NCBI RefSeq assembly: GCF_009674535.1
Contig: NZ_WKJK01000007.1
Location: 306,738-370,737, forward strand
Origin: Duganella guangzhouensis
GTDB lineage: Bacteria; Pseudomonadota; Gammaproteobacteria; Burkholderiales; Burkholderiaceae_D
Direction of reading: 5' to 3'
DNA length: 64,000 bases
Position numbers and translations under genes: made by a program. Positions 26,896 through 36,165 of this stretch are shown piece by piece; positions within the stretch are counted from its first letter, which is position 1; the number at the start of each line of letters is the position of its first letter. The notes beneath the pieces are model-generated. The model saw nothing but the letters and a program-made list of their open reading frames with translations, had not been told where the DNA came from and made no database searches.

Positions 26896-28464
26896 TTACA
26901 TGTGTTCACGGATCATCTGGCTCAGGCCATCGACGATGGCGTTCTCGGCGCAGCCGCGCGCGACCGGGCTGCCGTTCACTTCGAACAGCGGTTGGTCGTA
27001 GGCGGCATCCGGCGGCAGGTAGCCGATGCGGTCGTTGGCGATGGAGACCAGGAAGGTGTCGCTCAGCGGCGAGGTCGCGTACAGGCGGCTGCCAATGGCG
27101 TTCAGCACCTCGCCGGAGACGCCGGCCAGCGCCACGCGGTCGATCAGCAGCAGGCTGAGTCGCACTGGCACGTGGTCCACAGTCTGCTGCTTCATGGTCG
27201 ACATCAGATTGCGGCCGGTTTTGACCGGGCAGGAGATCACGCGCTGCGCGGCGGCCAGATGGACGTCCGAGCGCAATATGGTGATGCCGTCCGCTACCCG
27301 CAGCGCCTCGGCGCCGACCAGCAGCCCCTGTGCATCCATGGCGCGCCAGGCGGCGGCGTTGGCGCGCTGCGCGTCCTTGGCCGCCGGCGCCGCGCCCTCC
27401 CCGGGTACTGATGCCCCCCGGCGATCAGCAGAGCGCTGCGACACCGAGACGCCGGCGGCGGCGGGCGATGCCACGGCGTCGGGCTGCGACGCGGCGGCGG
27501 CGGCAGCGCGAGATGCGACATCGGCCGGCTGCTGCGCGGCTGGTGCGGGCTGCGGCGCGGCGACGACGGCTGGCCGCGATACGGCGTTGGGGCGCGAGAC
27601 GCGTGGGGCTTGGTCGCCCAGAGCGGCCGGGGTCCACAGCGCCACCACGCCCTGACCGAGCGTCTCTTCGACGTATCGCTCGGCGGCGCCGGCCAGGTCG
27701 CCGGACAGCTCGGCGCTGCCCAGCGTCACGGTCGAATGCACGCCGTAGTTCAGCACCAGCGCCAACGGCGCGCCATCCTCCGTCTCCACTTTGAGCACAC
27801 GCAGCGTCTTGTCGGATGGCCCCTGCGGCGCCAGGCCCAGTCCCCAGCCGCGCTCACTGTAGGCATCGCGATTCATGTTGACGTCCACCTGCCCGCGCCC
27901 ACTGCCCAACCGCGCCGGCCGCAACGCCGCCCGCGCCTCGCGCAAGACCGCCACCATGCGGTCATACACCCAGGCGGTATAAGCATCCGACTCCGGCCCG
28001 CCATCATGCGCCAGCGCGCCCGGCGTCACCCGCCCCAGACGCGGCGCATTGTGATCGTGACTGGGGCTGATCAACACATGATCCGCCGCCACGCCCACCT
28101 CGCGCGCAATCCGCTCCCGCACCGCCGTGGTGTCGCCCACCTCGATCAAATCCAGCGACACCAGCGCCACCGCCTGCCGGCCATCGTCCAGCAACAGCGC
28201 TCGCAGATAAATCGGATCGTGCACCGCCGTGAACGAACCGCCCATCGGATTCAACCCACGCAAATCGCGCGGCGTGATATCGACCCGCAGCGCCGCAGCA
28301 CGCAACGCGCCCGCCGGCGCGGCACACGCCGTACCCAGCCCGCCCGCGCCAACCTCCGCGCGTCCAGCGTCAAGCCGCTGCTCGCCGCCGCAGGCTTCCG
28401 CCTGTGCGCCCGCGCCGTATGCCAGCAGCAGCGCCGCCAGCAAGATTCTCATTCTGCTCAACAT
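26896..28464 (-). CDS. neutral-ceramidase-like zinc amidase with Ala/Pro-rich insertion
   Basis: 522-aa exported protein of the neutral/alkaline non-lysosomal ceramidase family. Candidate zinc ligands are intact: His136 and His138 (SPSHDHNAP), His243 (YGVHSTV), Glu452 (VSGEVLN) and Tyr482 (GYLPPD). Residues about 288-376 are a low-complexity Ala/Pro/Gln/Ser segment inserted between GDQAP and LLVGAEAL; the corresponding DNA (about 27340-27640) is extremely GC-rich. A Sec signal is at the N-terminus. Several starts are possible: AAGGAG is followed at once by ATGATG; I took 28464, and 28452 is also reasonable. Family members cleave the N-acyl bond of ceramide; in this context another amide is likely. 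Confidence 0.8.
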   Translation of the reverse strand: MLSRMRILLAALLLAYGAGAQAEACGGEQRLDAGRAEVGAGGLGTACAAPAGALRAAALRVDITPRDLRGLNPMGGSFTAVHDPIYLRALLLDDGRQAVALVSLDLIEVGDTTAVRERIAREVGVAADHVLISPSHDHNAPRLGRVTPGALAHDGGPESDAYTAWVYDRMVAVLREARAALRPARLGSGRGQVDVNMNRDAYSERGWGLGLAPQGPSDKTLRVLKVETEDGAPLALVLNYGVHSTVTLGSAELSGDLAGAAERYVEETLGQGVVALWTPAALGDQAPRVSRPNAVSRPAVVAAPQPAPAAQQPADVASRAAAAAASQPDAVASPAAAGVSVSQRSADRRGASVPGEGAAPAAKDAQRANAAAWRAMDAQGLLVGAEALRVADGITILRSDVHLAAAQRVISCPVKTGRNLMSTMKQQTVDHVPVRLSLLLIDRVALAGVSGEVLNAIGSRLYATSPLSDTFLVSIANDRIGYLPPDAAYDQPLFEVNGSPVARGCAENAIVDGLSQMIREHM

Positions 28465-28474
28465 CATCTCCTTG

Positions 28475-29767
28475 TCATGCAGGCCGGCGCGCGTATGCGC
28501 CAAAGGCCAGAATCACCGCATAGCACAACGCCGGCACCGCCAACGCCATCTTCAGGCTGGCCGCATCGGCCGCGCCGCCGGTCAGCAGCGGCACAATCGC
28601 GCCACCGACGATCGCAACGCAAATCAAGCCCGAGCCCTCCGCCGCGCGTGCGCCCAAACCCTCGCAGGCCAGCGAGAAAATCGTCGGGAACATGATCGAA
28701 TTGAACAAGCCAATCGCCAGCAGCGCCCAACCGGACAACGCGCCCGTACTATTGGCCGACACCAGCAACAGCACGATCACCGCGCCCGCCGCCGCCGCCA
28801 ACACCTTGCCCGGCGCGCACACCCGCAGCAACCAGGCGCCGACGAAGCGGCCCAGCATCGCCCCGCCCCAATAAATCGGCACATGCTTGCCCGCTTCCAC
28901 CGCGCCAACGCCGAACACACTGGCCTGCATCAGATAGTCGACAATCAGCGACCCGATCGCCACCTCGGCGCCGACGTACAGAAAAATGCACAGCGCCCCA
29001 AACGCAAAGCGCGGCCGCCGTAACAGCTCAAACGCGCGCAGCATGCCACCCTCTTCGGCCGGCGCCTCCGCCAGCCGATGCCGCCGCAACCAGACCAGCA
29101 GCGCGATCGCCGCCAGCGCAATCGCCAGTCCGGCATAGGTGCGCACGATCACATGTGTCTCCTGAGTGCGGAACGCGTCCAGCGCCGGCCCGGCCAGCGC
29201 GGCCGGATCGACCTTGGCCAGCGAACCGAGTATCAGGATCGAGCCCACATAAGGAAACACCGTGGTGCCCAGCGAATTGAACGCCTGCGCAAAGGTCAGA
29301 CGGCTATGCGCGCTGGCCGGCGCGCCCAGCGCCGAAATCAGCGGATTGGCCACCACCTGCACCACCGTGATGCCGGCCGCCAGCACAAACAGCGCGCCCA
29401 GAAACAGCACGAACATGCCGGACAGCGAGGCCGGGATGAACAGCAGACAGCCGCCGGTCATGGTCAGCAAACCCACCACCGCCGTGCGCATATAACCGAT
29501 GCGGCGCACGATGGCCGCCGCCGGCAGCGACACGATGAAGTAAGCAGCAAAGAACGCCGACTGCACCAGCATCGCCTGCGCGTACGACAGCGTGAACAGG
29601 CTTTTCAGCTTGGGGATCAGCACATCGTTCAAACTGGTGATGCCGCCGAAAATAAAAAACAGCGCAAACACGAAGATGCGCAGATCGGGCAGATCGGCAC
29701 CGGCATGCGGCGCGCTGTCGACGGGGTCCGCGACGACGCGCGCGGGACTGGCGGAATGGAGGGCCAT
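28475..29767 (-). CDS. FHS-family sugar:H+ symporter (FucP/GluP-like)
   Basis: 430-aa major facilitator of the fucose/glucose/galactose:H+ symporter family. Family features: FALFFIFGGITSLNDVLIPKL region (start of helix 1), SFFAAYFIVSLPAA-type helix 2 and VVQVVANPLISALG in helix 4. ATG 29767 chosen; the frame could begin at a GTG at 29815 but that lies in the intercistronic hairpin. Second gene of cluster A. It implies that a sugar is one product of the substrate handled by the neighbouring receptor, amidase-like protein and esterase. Confidence 0.88.
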   Translation of the reverse strand: MALHSASPARVVADPVDSAPHAGADLPDLRIFVFALFFIFGGITSLNDVLIPKLKSLFTLSYAQAMLVQSAFFAAYFIVSLPAAAIVRRIGYMRTAVVGLLTMTGGCLLFIPASLSGMFVLFLGALFVLAAGITVVQVVANPLISALGAPASAHSRLTFAQAFNSLGTTVFPYVGSILILGSLAKVDPAALAGPALDAFRTQETHVIVRTYAGLAIALAAIALLVWLRRHRLAEAPAEEGGMLRAFELLRRPRFAFGALCIFLYVGAEVAIGSLIVDYLMQASVFGVGAVEAGKHVPIYWGGAMLGRFVGAWLLRVCAPGKVLAAAAGAVIVLLLVSANSTGALSGWALLAIGLFNSIMFPTIFSLACEGLGARAAEGSGLICVAIVGGAIVPLLTGGAADAASLKMALAVPALCYAVILAFGAYARRPA

Positions 29768-29790
29768 AATCAGGATCGGATAAAGGTTAA

Positions 29791-29823
29791 GCCGGACGGC
29801 GGCCAACGCGGCCACCGCCCGGC
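29791..29823 (-). promoter_or_regulatory. 14-bp intercistronic hairpin after the receptor gene
   Basis: The sequence folds into a 14-bp stem (two G-U wobbles when read as RNA) around a 5-nt loop, starting 8 nt past the receptor stop. No T run follows, so it is less like a full terminator than like an mRNA 3'-end stabiliser or partial terminator that makes receptor mRNA more abundant than the downstream genes. Confidence 0.55.
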
Positions 29824-29831
29824 ATCGGGAG

Positions 29832-32657
29832 TTACATCTTCACCCGCAGGCCGACCGAGAGGTAACGGCCGGTCGGATCGTCACCCTGGGCGAAGCCGCT
29901 GAAGGTCCCCACCGCGCCATTGCCGGCAATGAAGGCAATCGCCGGCGGCTGACGGTTGAACAGATTCTGCACATTGAAATACAGCTGACCACTGGCCTGG
30001 CTGCCATAACGGAAATTCCACGCCAGATTCAGATTGGTGTAAGCCACCGCCGGCGCATTCGGCGACGACACCACCACCGTCGGATCACCGCTGTAACTCA
30101 GGTTGCTGCGCCACCGCTCGCTGACATCGATCGAATAGTCACGCACCTTATAGCTGGCCAGCAGCGTCGAACGGATCTTGGCACTGGCCTGCAGGCCGTT
30201 CGGGCCATACGCCACACCGCCCATGTCCACCGTCTGCAAGCCCGGGGTTTCATAAATGATGTGCGGCTGATAGGTGGTCAGCAAACGCAGATTGAACGGA
30301 TTGCCCGCCAACTGGGTGCGGTACGCCGCCTCCAGATCGAAGCCACGGGTGCGCATGCTGCCGATATTGATCACGGTGCTGGTGAACGACGTCACCGCAT
30401 TGGCCGCGCTGGTATTGGTGAAGCCCAGCGGGCGGGTTTGCAGCGCGCAGTAAGGCGAAGTGCCGCCGCTGGCATAGCAGGCCGCCTGCACCGACGGATT
30501 GGTGCCCTGGATATTGGTGATGGCATCAGTGACGTCGATGTTGAAGTAATCCAGCGACGCGCTAAAGCCGGGCAACGCCTTCGGCTTGATGACGAAACCG
30601 GCGGCGATGGTCTTGCCCACTTCCGGCTTCAGATTCGGATTACCGACCACCGTCACCGGTACCGTGTTGCTGGTGCCGGTCAGCGTATCGGTGTACGAAC
30701 CGGCGTTGGTGGTGGCCGGCGCGAACAGATCGTTCAGATTCGGCGCGCGGATGTCGCGCGAGCTGCTGGCGCGCAGCTTGAGCTGATCGTTGACATCCCA
30801 ATCGACGCCGATCTTGTAGGTGCGCGCACTGCCGCTGGTATCGTAGTTGGTGAAGCGGCCGGCCAGATTCAGGTGCAAATCCTTGGCAAACGCAGCGCCC
30901 TTCAACAGCGGCACATCGGCCTCCAGCGCCGCCTCCTTCACCGACTGCGCCACCTTCGAGCGCGTGGCCAGCGTTGAATCCACATACAACAGCGTCGACG
31001 ACGAGCAGTTGTAGGTAATGCCGGTGCAATCGGCCTTGGCGGTCGGCACCGCCGAGCTGCCAACCGCATAGGTCTGACGGCGCCACTGCCCGGTCAGCGC
31101 GACATCGACCGCGCCGGCCCAGGTCGAGAATGGCGCGCCGGACAGCGTGCCCTCGACTTCATCCATCGTGTTGGTGACATCAAACGTCGTCGCCTCGGTG
31201 ATGTAGGCCAGCGCCGCCGCGCTGGCCGCAGTGGGGCCGAAGATATTCAGCGGCACGCAGTTGGAATAAGCGCTATTGGTCAGCGAAGCGCGGCAGACAA
31301 TTTGGCCGGTGGTCGGATTGACCACCGCGTCCAGCGACGCCGCCAGCTTTTGCGCATTCCAGTTATTGTCGTTACGGGTATTCAGCTTGGCCTGCGAGGT
31401 AGTGCCGAATACATCCCACTTCCAGCCATTCGCCAGATCGCCATTCAAGCCACCGCTGACGAAGTACTGCTGGCTATGACTCGCCGTGTTAATGCGCGGC
31501 GCGTCGGCAAACACGCGCGCCACATTGAAGCTGGTGACGCCGGCCGCCGCCAACTGGCTCTGGTAATTCTGCGCCAGGAAAGGATTGGAGGCGCTGACGG
31601 TGACGCCGTTCAACAGCGCATTGTAGGCGCCGAAGTTCTCGGTGTGGTTGTCGGTGAAGCTGGCTTCCAGGTAGCCATGCACGCTATCGGTGAAATCGTA
31701 GTCGCCGCGTACGAACGCCTGGTGCGACTTCATCGAACCGCGAATCGAGCCGTTGTAATAAGCGCCGTCGCCGCCGCTTTCATAGGTGCTGTTGCCGGTG
31801 GCGCTGCCGTGCACGAAAGGACTCAGCACGCCATCCTGGGTGAAGTTCATGCCCGCCAGCGGGCCAGTGCGCACCAGGCCACCGTAGGACGAGGTGGCGA
31901 TGCGGGTATTGTCGACCAGGTGATACGGATTGGCGACCGTACCGGCGCCCTGCGCGGTCCACTGGTGCGTACCCCATGGCCGGTCGGTGCGATACAGTAC
32001 ACCGGGATCGTTGCGATACTGGTAGCTGGCGATGACGTGACCACGGCCGTCGGCCAGATCGGTGCCGCCGGCGATGCCCAGATCGGCCGTCTTGTCGTCG
32101 CCATAGGTCGATACGCCGCCGCTGGCCTGCACCTTGACGCCAGTGAAGCGGGTGTCGGTGATGAAGTTGACCACCCCGGTCACCGCGTCCGAACCATACA
32201 CCGCCGAGGCGCCGCCGGTGACGATGTCGACCCGCTTCAACAGCATCTGCGGAATCATGTCGGTATCGACCAACTGGTCCTGTGTGGTGGCCGGCAGCCG
32301 ATGGCCATCCCACAGCACCAGCGTGCGCGCGAAGCCCAAGCCGCGCAGATTCTGCAGATTGCCCGAGTTATTGGTGGTGCCGTTGCCGGAGTTCTGATTC
32401 TGCCCGCGCGAGCCGGAGAAAATCGGCAGCTCGTTGATGGCATCGGAAATGCTGCCTGGTTTGGTGGTCAGCAGATCGTCGGTGCTGACCGAGGTCAGTG
32501 GCGTCGGGCTCTGGTTACCGAGGCTGACGCGCGAACCGGTGACCACCACTTCCGTCATCGGCGGCGTCGCGCTGTCCTGCGCATGGGCCACGCCGGCCAA
32601 CGCCGTCACCAGCCCGAGCGACTTGATGGCCCAATCTTTCTGGGTACTGTTTTTCAT
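29832..32657 (-). CDS. TonB-dependent receptor, first gene of cluster A
   Basis: 941-aa outer-membrane receptor. Signal peptide ends VAHAQ; TonB box TEVVVTGSR; plug with NELPIFSGSRGQNQ, NLRGLGFARTLVLWDGHR and DIVTGGASAVYGSDAVTGVVNF; barrel ending GLRVKM. The VDIVTGGASAVYGSDA plug is typical of the sphingomonad/oxalobacterial receptor class. Strong AAGGAGA ribosome site. It heads an operon with a sugar symporter, ceramidase-like protein and esterase. The C-terminus ends in Met rather than Phe, a mild departure. Confidence 0.92.
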   Translation of the reverse strand: MKNSTQKDWAIKSLGLVTALAGVAHAQDSATPPMTEVVVTGSRVSLGNQSPTPLTSVSTDDLLTTKPGSISDAINELPIFSGSRGQNQNSGNGTTNNSGNLQNLRGLGFARTLVLWDGHRLPATTQDQLVDTDMIPQMLLKRVDIVTGGASAVYGSDAVTGVVNFITDTRFTGVKVQASGGVSTYGDDKTADLGIAGGTDLADGRGHVIASYQYRNDPGVLYRTDRPWGTHQWTAQGAGTVANPYHLVDNTRIATSSYGGLVRTGPLAGMNFTQDGVLSPFVHGSATGNSTYESGGDGAYYNGSIRGSMKSHQAFVRGDYDFTDSVHGYLEASFTDNHTENFGAYNALLNGVTVSASNPFLAQNYQSQLAAAGVTSFNVARVFADAPRINTASHSQQYFVSGGLNGDLANGWKWDVFGTTSQAKLNTRNDNNWNAQKLAASLDAVVNPTTGQIVCRASLTNSAYSNCVPLNIFGPTAASAAALAYITEATTFDVTNTMDEVEGTLSGAPFSTWAGAVDVALTGQWRRQTYAVGSSAVPTAKADCTGITYNCSSSTLLYVDSTLATRSKVAQSVKEAALEADVPLLKGAAFAKDLHLNLAGRFTNYDTSGSARTYKIGVDWDVNDQLKLRASSSRDIRAPNLNDLFAPATTNAGSYTDTLTGTSNTVPVTVVGNPNLKPEVGKTIAAGFVIKPKALPGFSASLDYFNIDVTDAITNIQGTNPSVQAACYASGGTSPYCALQTRPLGFTNTSAANAVTSFTSTVINIGSMRTRGFDLEAAYRTQLAGNPFNLRLLTTYQPHIIYETPGLQTVDMGGVAYGPNGLQASAKIRSTLLASYKVRDYSIDVSERWRSNLSYSGDPTVVVSSPNAPAVAYTNLNLAWNFRYGSQASGQLYFNVQNLFNRQPPAIAFIAGNGAVGTFSGFAQGDDPTGRYLSVGLRVKM

Positions 32658-32912
32658 GTGAGTCTCCTTGTTTTTTTATCCGTTGTTGGAGAGGATTCAA
32701 AAACTTCGTGGCTGTAGTTTTCAAACAATCTCTGCGAAAAGCATAGCCCAGTCTAACGCTGTCTAGCCTTACACAAAAATCAGAATCGCTGGCACTTTTG
32801 CGCGTCTCTACGGAACCACGAAATGCATGCCTCCCTGCCGCGCCGAAAGCCGGCGCAGCATGGGGGAACACACAGATTTCTCGCGCCTTAGCGCTGTATT
32901 TTTAGTACAAGA

Positions 32913-33218
32913 TCATAGGTGCACCACCAGTCCATCCAGCTCTTCGCGGAACACGATCTGACATGACAAACGACTGTCGTGCAGCACGCCGAAGGCGCAG
33001 TCCAGCGTCGCCTCCTCGTCCGCGCTTTTCGGCGGCAGCCGGCCAGACCATTCGTCGCGCACGTGCACATGACAGGTGCCGCACGAGCAGCTGCCGCCGC
33101 ACTCAGCGTCGATGCCCGGCACGTTGTGGCGCACCGCCGCCTCCATCACCGACTTGCCCACCACGCCCTGCACGCTTTGGCGCGTGCCGTCCGGCTGAAT
33201 AAAAATGATCGCTGCCAT
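32913..33218 (-). CDS. adrenodoxin-type 2Fe-2S ferredoxin
   Basis: 101-aa soluble electron carrier. Cluster ligands fit C-x5-C-x2-C-x36-C: Cys40, Cys46, Cys49 and Cys86, with an extra Cys44. This class (putidaredoxin, terpredoxin) passes electrons from an FAD reductase to a P450 or Rieske oxygenase. Its start directly abuts the stop of the reductase gene (33219), so both are co-translated. No oxygenase is in the window. Last gene of cluster B. Confidence 0.93.
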   Translation of the reverse strand: MAAIIFIQPDGTRQSVQGVVGKSVMEAAVRHNVPGIDAECGGSCSCGTCHVHVRDEWSGRLPPKSADEEATLDCAFGVLHDSRLSCQIVFREELDGLVVHL

Positions 33219-34451
33219 TTACTGCCCTCCTTGATTTATCAACTGCTTCATCGTCAGCGACACGTCGCTCAACTTCTGTTTGTCCAGCCCCGCCCTGCGC
33301 GCGATCAGCTGGCGGCCCGCCATGAACTCGGCCGGCGCGTTGACCGCTTCCACCGCCAGCAAGCGCTCGCCACGGAAGTGGAACAACGCCAGCGCGTTGG
33401 CGTCGCCCGCCGGCGTGCGTCGCACCACCTCGTCGGCGTCATACGGATGGCCGGCGATCTGGATCTTCATGTCGTACTGGTCCGACCATTGCCACGGCAC
33501 TTCCGGCGCCGGCGCGGGGCGGCCGGTGATGGCGCACGCCACCTGGCGCGCCTGCTCGGTGGCGTTGGGCACACTCTCCAGCCGCGCCATGCGCTCGTAC
33601 AGCGGCAACGGACGGCGCGTGACGTCGCCGATCGCGTAAATGTGCGGGTCCGACGTGCGCGCCTGCAGATCGACCACGATGCCGTCGTCGCAATCGAGGC
33701 CGGCGGCGCGCGCCAGGCCGTCGTTGGGCCGGCCGCCCACGCCCACCAGCACCAGATCGCACGGCAGCACGCGGCCATCATCCAGCGTCACCTGGCGCAC
33801 CGCGCCACCCACCGCGTCGATGCGCGCCACACAGCGATTGGTTTCAATGCGCACGCCACGCTCGGTATGCACACGGGTCAGAAAAGCCGACAGCTCGGCA
33901 TGCGCCACCCGCGCCAGCACGCGCGGCGCGCGCTCCACCACGGTGACGCTGGCGCCCAGCTGGCGCGCCGACGCCGCCACCTCCAGCCCGATGTAGCCCC
34001 CACCGATGACGACCAGCCGCGCGCCGGGCCGCAGCGCCGCTTTCAGGCGTGCCGCGTCGCGCACGCTGCGCAGCATTAGCACGCCGTCGTTATCCGCGCC
34101 GGGGATTGGCGGACACACCGGACAGGAACCGGTGGCGATCACCAGCCGGTCATAATGCAGCGCGGGACCGGCGTCAAAGTGCAGCGTCTGCGCCTGCCGC
34201 TCCAGCCGTTTGATGCGGCGGCCCAGTTGCAGCGCCACCTTCTGCTCGTCATAGAACGCGGCCGGACGCAGCGCGATATCGTCCTGCTCCACCTCGCCCA
34301 ACAGCCAGCCCTTGGACAACGGCGGACGCTGATACGGCAGCACCTGCTCCTCGCCCACCAGCGTCAGTTGGCCGTCGAAACCATACTGGCGCAGCGCCGC
34401 CGCCACCGCGCTGCCGGCATGGCCGGCGCCTGCGATCACGATATGCGTCAT
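33219..34451 (-). CDS. FAD-dependent ferredoxin reductase
   Basis: 410-aa putidaredoxin-reductase-like flavoprotein transferring electrons from NAD(P)H to the adjacent ferredoxin. FAD loop GAGHAG (about 8-13), YQRPPLSKG, ATGSCP, NAD loop GGGYIG, and the second FAD motif YAIGDV are visible. ATG 34451 overlaps the stop of the NTF2-like gene by 4 nt. A C-terminal ferredoxin-reductase domain is present (from about 320). Together with 32913 it forms a two-component electron chain without a local oxygenase. Confidence 0.93.
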   Translation of the reverse strand: MTHIVIAGAGHAGSAVAAALRQYGFDGQLTLVGEEQVLPYQRPPLSKGWLLGEVEQDDIALRPAAFYDEQKVALQLGRRIKRLERQAQTLHFDAGPALHYDRLVIATGSCPVCPPIPGADNDGVLMLRSVRDAARLKAALRPGARLVVIGGGYIGLEVAASARQLGASVTVVERAPRVLARVAHAELSAFLTRVHTERGVRIETNRCVARIDAVGGAVRQVTLDDGRVLPCDLVLVGVGGRPNDGLARAAGLDCDDGIVVDLQARTSDPHIYAIGDVTRRPLPLYERMARLESVPNATEQARQVACAITGRPAPAPEVPWQWSDQYDMKIQIAGHPYDADEVVRRTPAGDANALALFHFRGERLLAVEAVNAPAEFMAGRQLIARRAGLDKQKLSDVSLTMKQLINQGGQ

Positions 34452-34888
34452 TTGGCCGGCTCCCCGGCCTGCGGCGCGGCCGACACCCACTCCAGCAACT
34501 GCCAGCGGCCGTCGCGCAGCGCGTACAGCGCCAGATAGCCATCGGTCAGCGTGCGGTCCGGCAGCTGGCGTACCAGCTTGCCGCGTACGATGCCGATCTC
34601 GCCAATCACGCGCGCCGTGCGCTCCAGCGGCTGGATGCTGCTGAACGACAGTCGCGCGGCACTGCGCAGCACCGCCGCCTTGTCGTCACGCTGGCCGGTC
34701 ATGTGGCTGTAGACCACGTCGTCGGCGATGCTGCGTTCCAGCGCCGCCGTGTCATGCGTCAGCACCGCCTGGAAGCGCGCGTCTTCGGCGGCCAGCAGCT
34801 GCGCAACGTCCGCGGATGGCGTGGACGGCGCGGCGACCGATAACAGCGGCCATGCGAGCAGCGCGGCTGCCAGAATTCGGTTGAACAT
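34448..34888 (-). CDS. exported NTF2-fold (SnoaL/DUF4440-like) protein
   Basis: 146-aa protein with a signal peptide (cut near SVAA, about residue 20) and a cone-shaped NTF2-like domain (AEDARFQAVLTHDTAALERSIADDVVYSH, quoted in part: ADDVVYSHMTG; and RWQLLEWVS). Such folds serve as isomerases, dehydratases or small-ligand binders; no catalytic residue can be assigned. GGAGAG site before ATG 34888. Lies between the PepSY gene (20 nt) and the reductase gene (4-nt overlap). Confidence 0.78.
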   Translation of the reverse strand: MFNRILAAALLAWPLLSVAAPSTPSADVAQLLAAEDARFQAVLTHDTAALERSIADDVVYSHMTGQRDDKAAVLRSAARLSFSSIQPLERTARVIGEIGIVRGKLVRQLPDRTLTDGYLALYALRDGRWQLLEWVSAAPQAGEPAK

Positions 34889-34908
34889 GTCTCTCTCCTT
34901 TCGAACGA

Positions 34909-36165
34909 TTACCACACCAGCGCCTTGCGGCCATTGGCCGCGCGCCGGCGCCACAGCTTGACGTACATGACGATGCCGGACAACGACAGATAAAACAGCG
35001 CCAGCCCGGCCAGCAGATTCATCGCGCGGCCGCTGATGCCGATCATGCTGCCGTTGTGGACCTGCTTGGCCCACTGGTGCGCCTGCCAGCCGAACGGGAA
35101 GCCGGTGTCCGGATAGCCCGCCTCGGTCTGCAGCATCGGCGCGCCGCTGTCGGCGTTGTAGACCAGCTGCCGCGCCTCGCCCTCGCCGCTGATGACCACA
35201 CCCTGCGCATAATTGGCGAACACGCGCAGCCGCAGCGCGCGCGGCGCCACGTCCGGATGATTGCGGCGATAAGCTTCGATGGTCATCCGCGCCATTTGCG
35301 CCACCTGCGCGTCCGGCAATGGCTGCATGGCGTCACGCCGCATCATCGGCGGCCGGCCGCTGGCCTGCGCCTGCGCGATCTGGGCCGAGATGTAATAGCC
35401 GAACGACAGGCTCTCCACCGCCAGCCACAAGCCGCTAACCGTCACCACCATCAGGAACACCGCGCATGCCACCGAGATCGAACGGTGCAACGTGCGCCAC
35501 CAGTCCTGGGCTTTCCAGAACAGCGCCTTGCGTCCCAGCGCGGCGCGCGAACGATACTGTTTGACGTAGATCCAGACGCCGGTGACGATCAGCACCATCA
35601 AGCCGGTGCCCACCACCACGTTGATCCACAGCGCGTTATTGCCGAAAGTGGTCATGCGGTGCAGCGACTTGACCACGATGCGCAGCGACTGCTGCGACTC
35701 CATATTGTGGCGCGGCGCCTGCACGCCGGGCAGCGGCTGGCCACTGACGACGTCCAGCACCAGCGTGGCGTAGGCCGGCTCACGTTCGCCGGGTGCCACG
35801 GCGACTGGCTGCGCCAGCTGCGCGATCGCCAGCAGCCGCCCCTGATCCTGGCGTAGCTCCAGATAGCGCAGCGGCGTGTCGCCGGCGGCCGCGCGGGTGG
35901 CCGCCAGCGCCTTGCCAAACATGGCCGGATAATCCAGATCGGCCGGCAGCGGCGCGGCCAGATAGTCGGCCGGTCCGATCATCGCGTAGTCGCCGGGGCC
36001 ATTGAGATCACCGCGCATGGCCTGCAGGTTTTCGTCATACGGCGAACTGCCCAGCAGCAGCCCCTTGAGGTCGACCAGCTGGATCAGCGTGCCGGTCACC
36101 GACAGGTACAGCGAGACTAGCACCACCGCGATCGAGATCCAGCGATGTACATTCAGAAGTTTCAT
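34909..36165 (-). CDS. PepSY-associated membrane protein, putative periplasmic ferric/siderophore reductase
   Basis: 418-aa inner-membrane protein with about four TM helices (roughly residues 10-30, 185-205, 225-250, 365-390) and large periplasmic PepSY segments. Helix-proximal His residues (VHRWIS, KSLHRMT, RTLHRS, VHNGSM) could bind haem, as proposed for FoxB-type reductases that free iron from siderophores after TonB uptake. The start overlaps the tannase stop by 4 nt. Its presence suggests that redox chemistry on iron or on an imported ligand follows uptake; this is inference. Confidence 0.85.
   Translation of the reverse strand: MKLLNVHRWISIAVVLVSLYLSVTGTLIQLVDLKGLLLGSSPYDENLQAMRGDLNGPGDYAMIGPADYLAAPLPADLDYPAMFGKALAATRAAAGDTPLRYLELRQDQGRLLAIAQLAQPVAVAPGEREPAYATLVLDVVSGQPLPGVQAPRHNMESQQSLRIVVKSLHRMTTFGNNALWINVVVGTGLMVLIVTGVWIYVKQYRSRAALGRKALFWKAQDWWRTLHRSISVACAVFLMVVTVSGLWLAVESLSFGYYISAQIAQAQASGRPPMMRRDAMQPLPDAQVAQMARMTIEAYRRNHPDVAPRALRLRVFANYAQGVVISGEGEARQLVYNADSGAPMLQTEAGYPDTGFPFGWQAHQWAKQVHNGSMIGISGRAMNLLAGLALFYLSLSGIVMYVKLWRRRAANGRKALVW

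Noticed and set aside
32658..32912. Possible small gene or RNA between clusters A and B
   Set aside because: No coding frame with family features, no tRNA-like fold and no convincing terminator was seen; it most likely holds the cluster A promoter.
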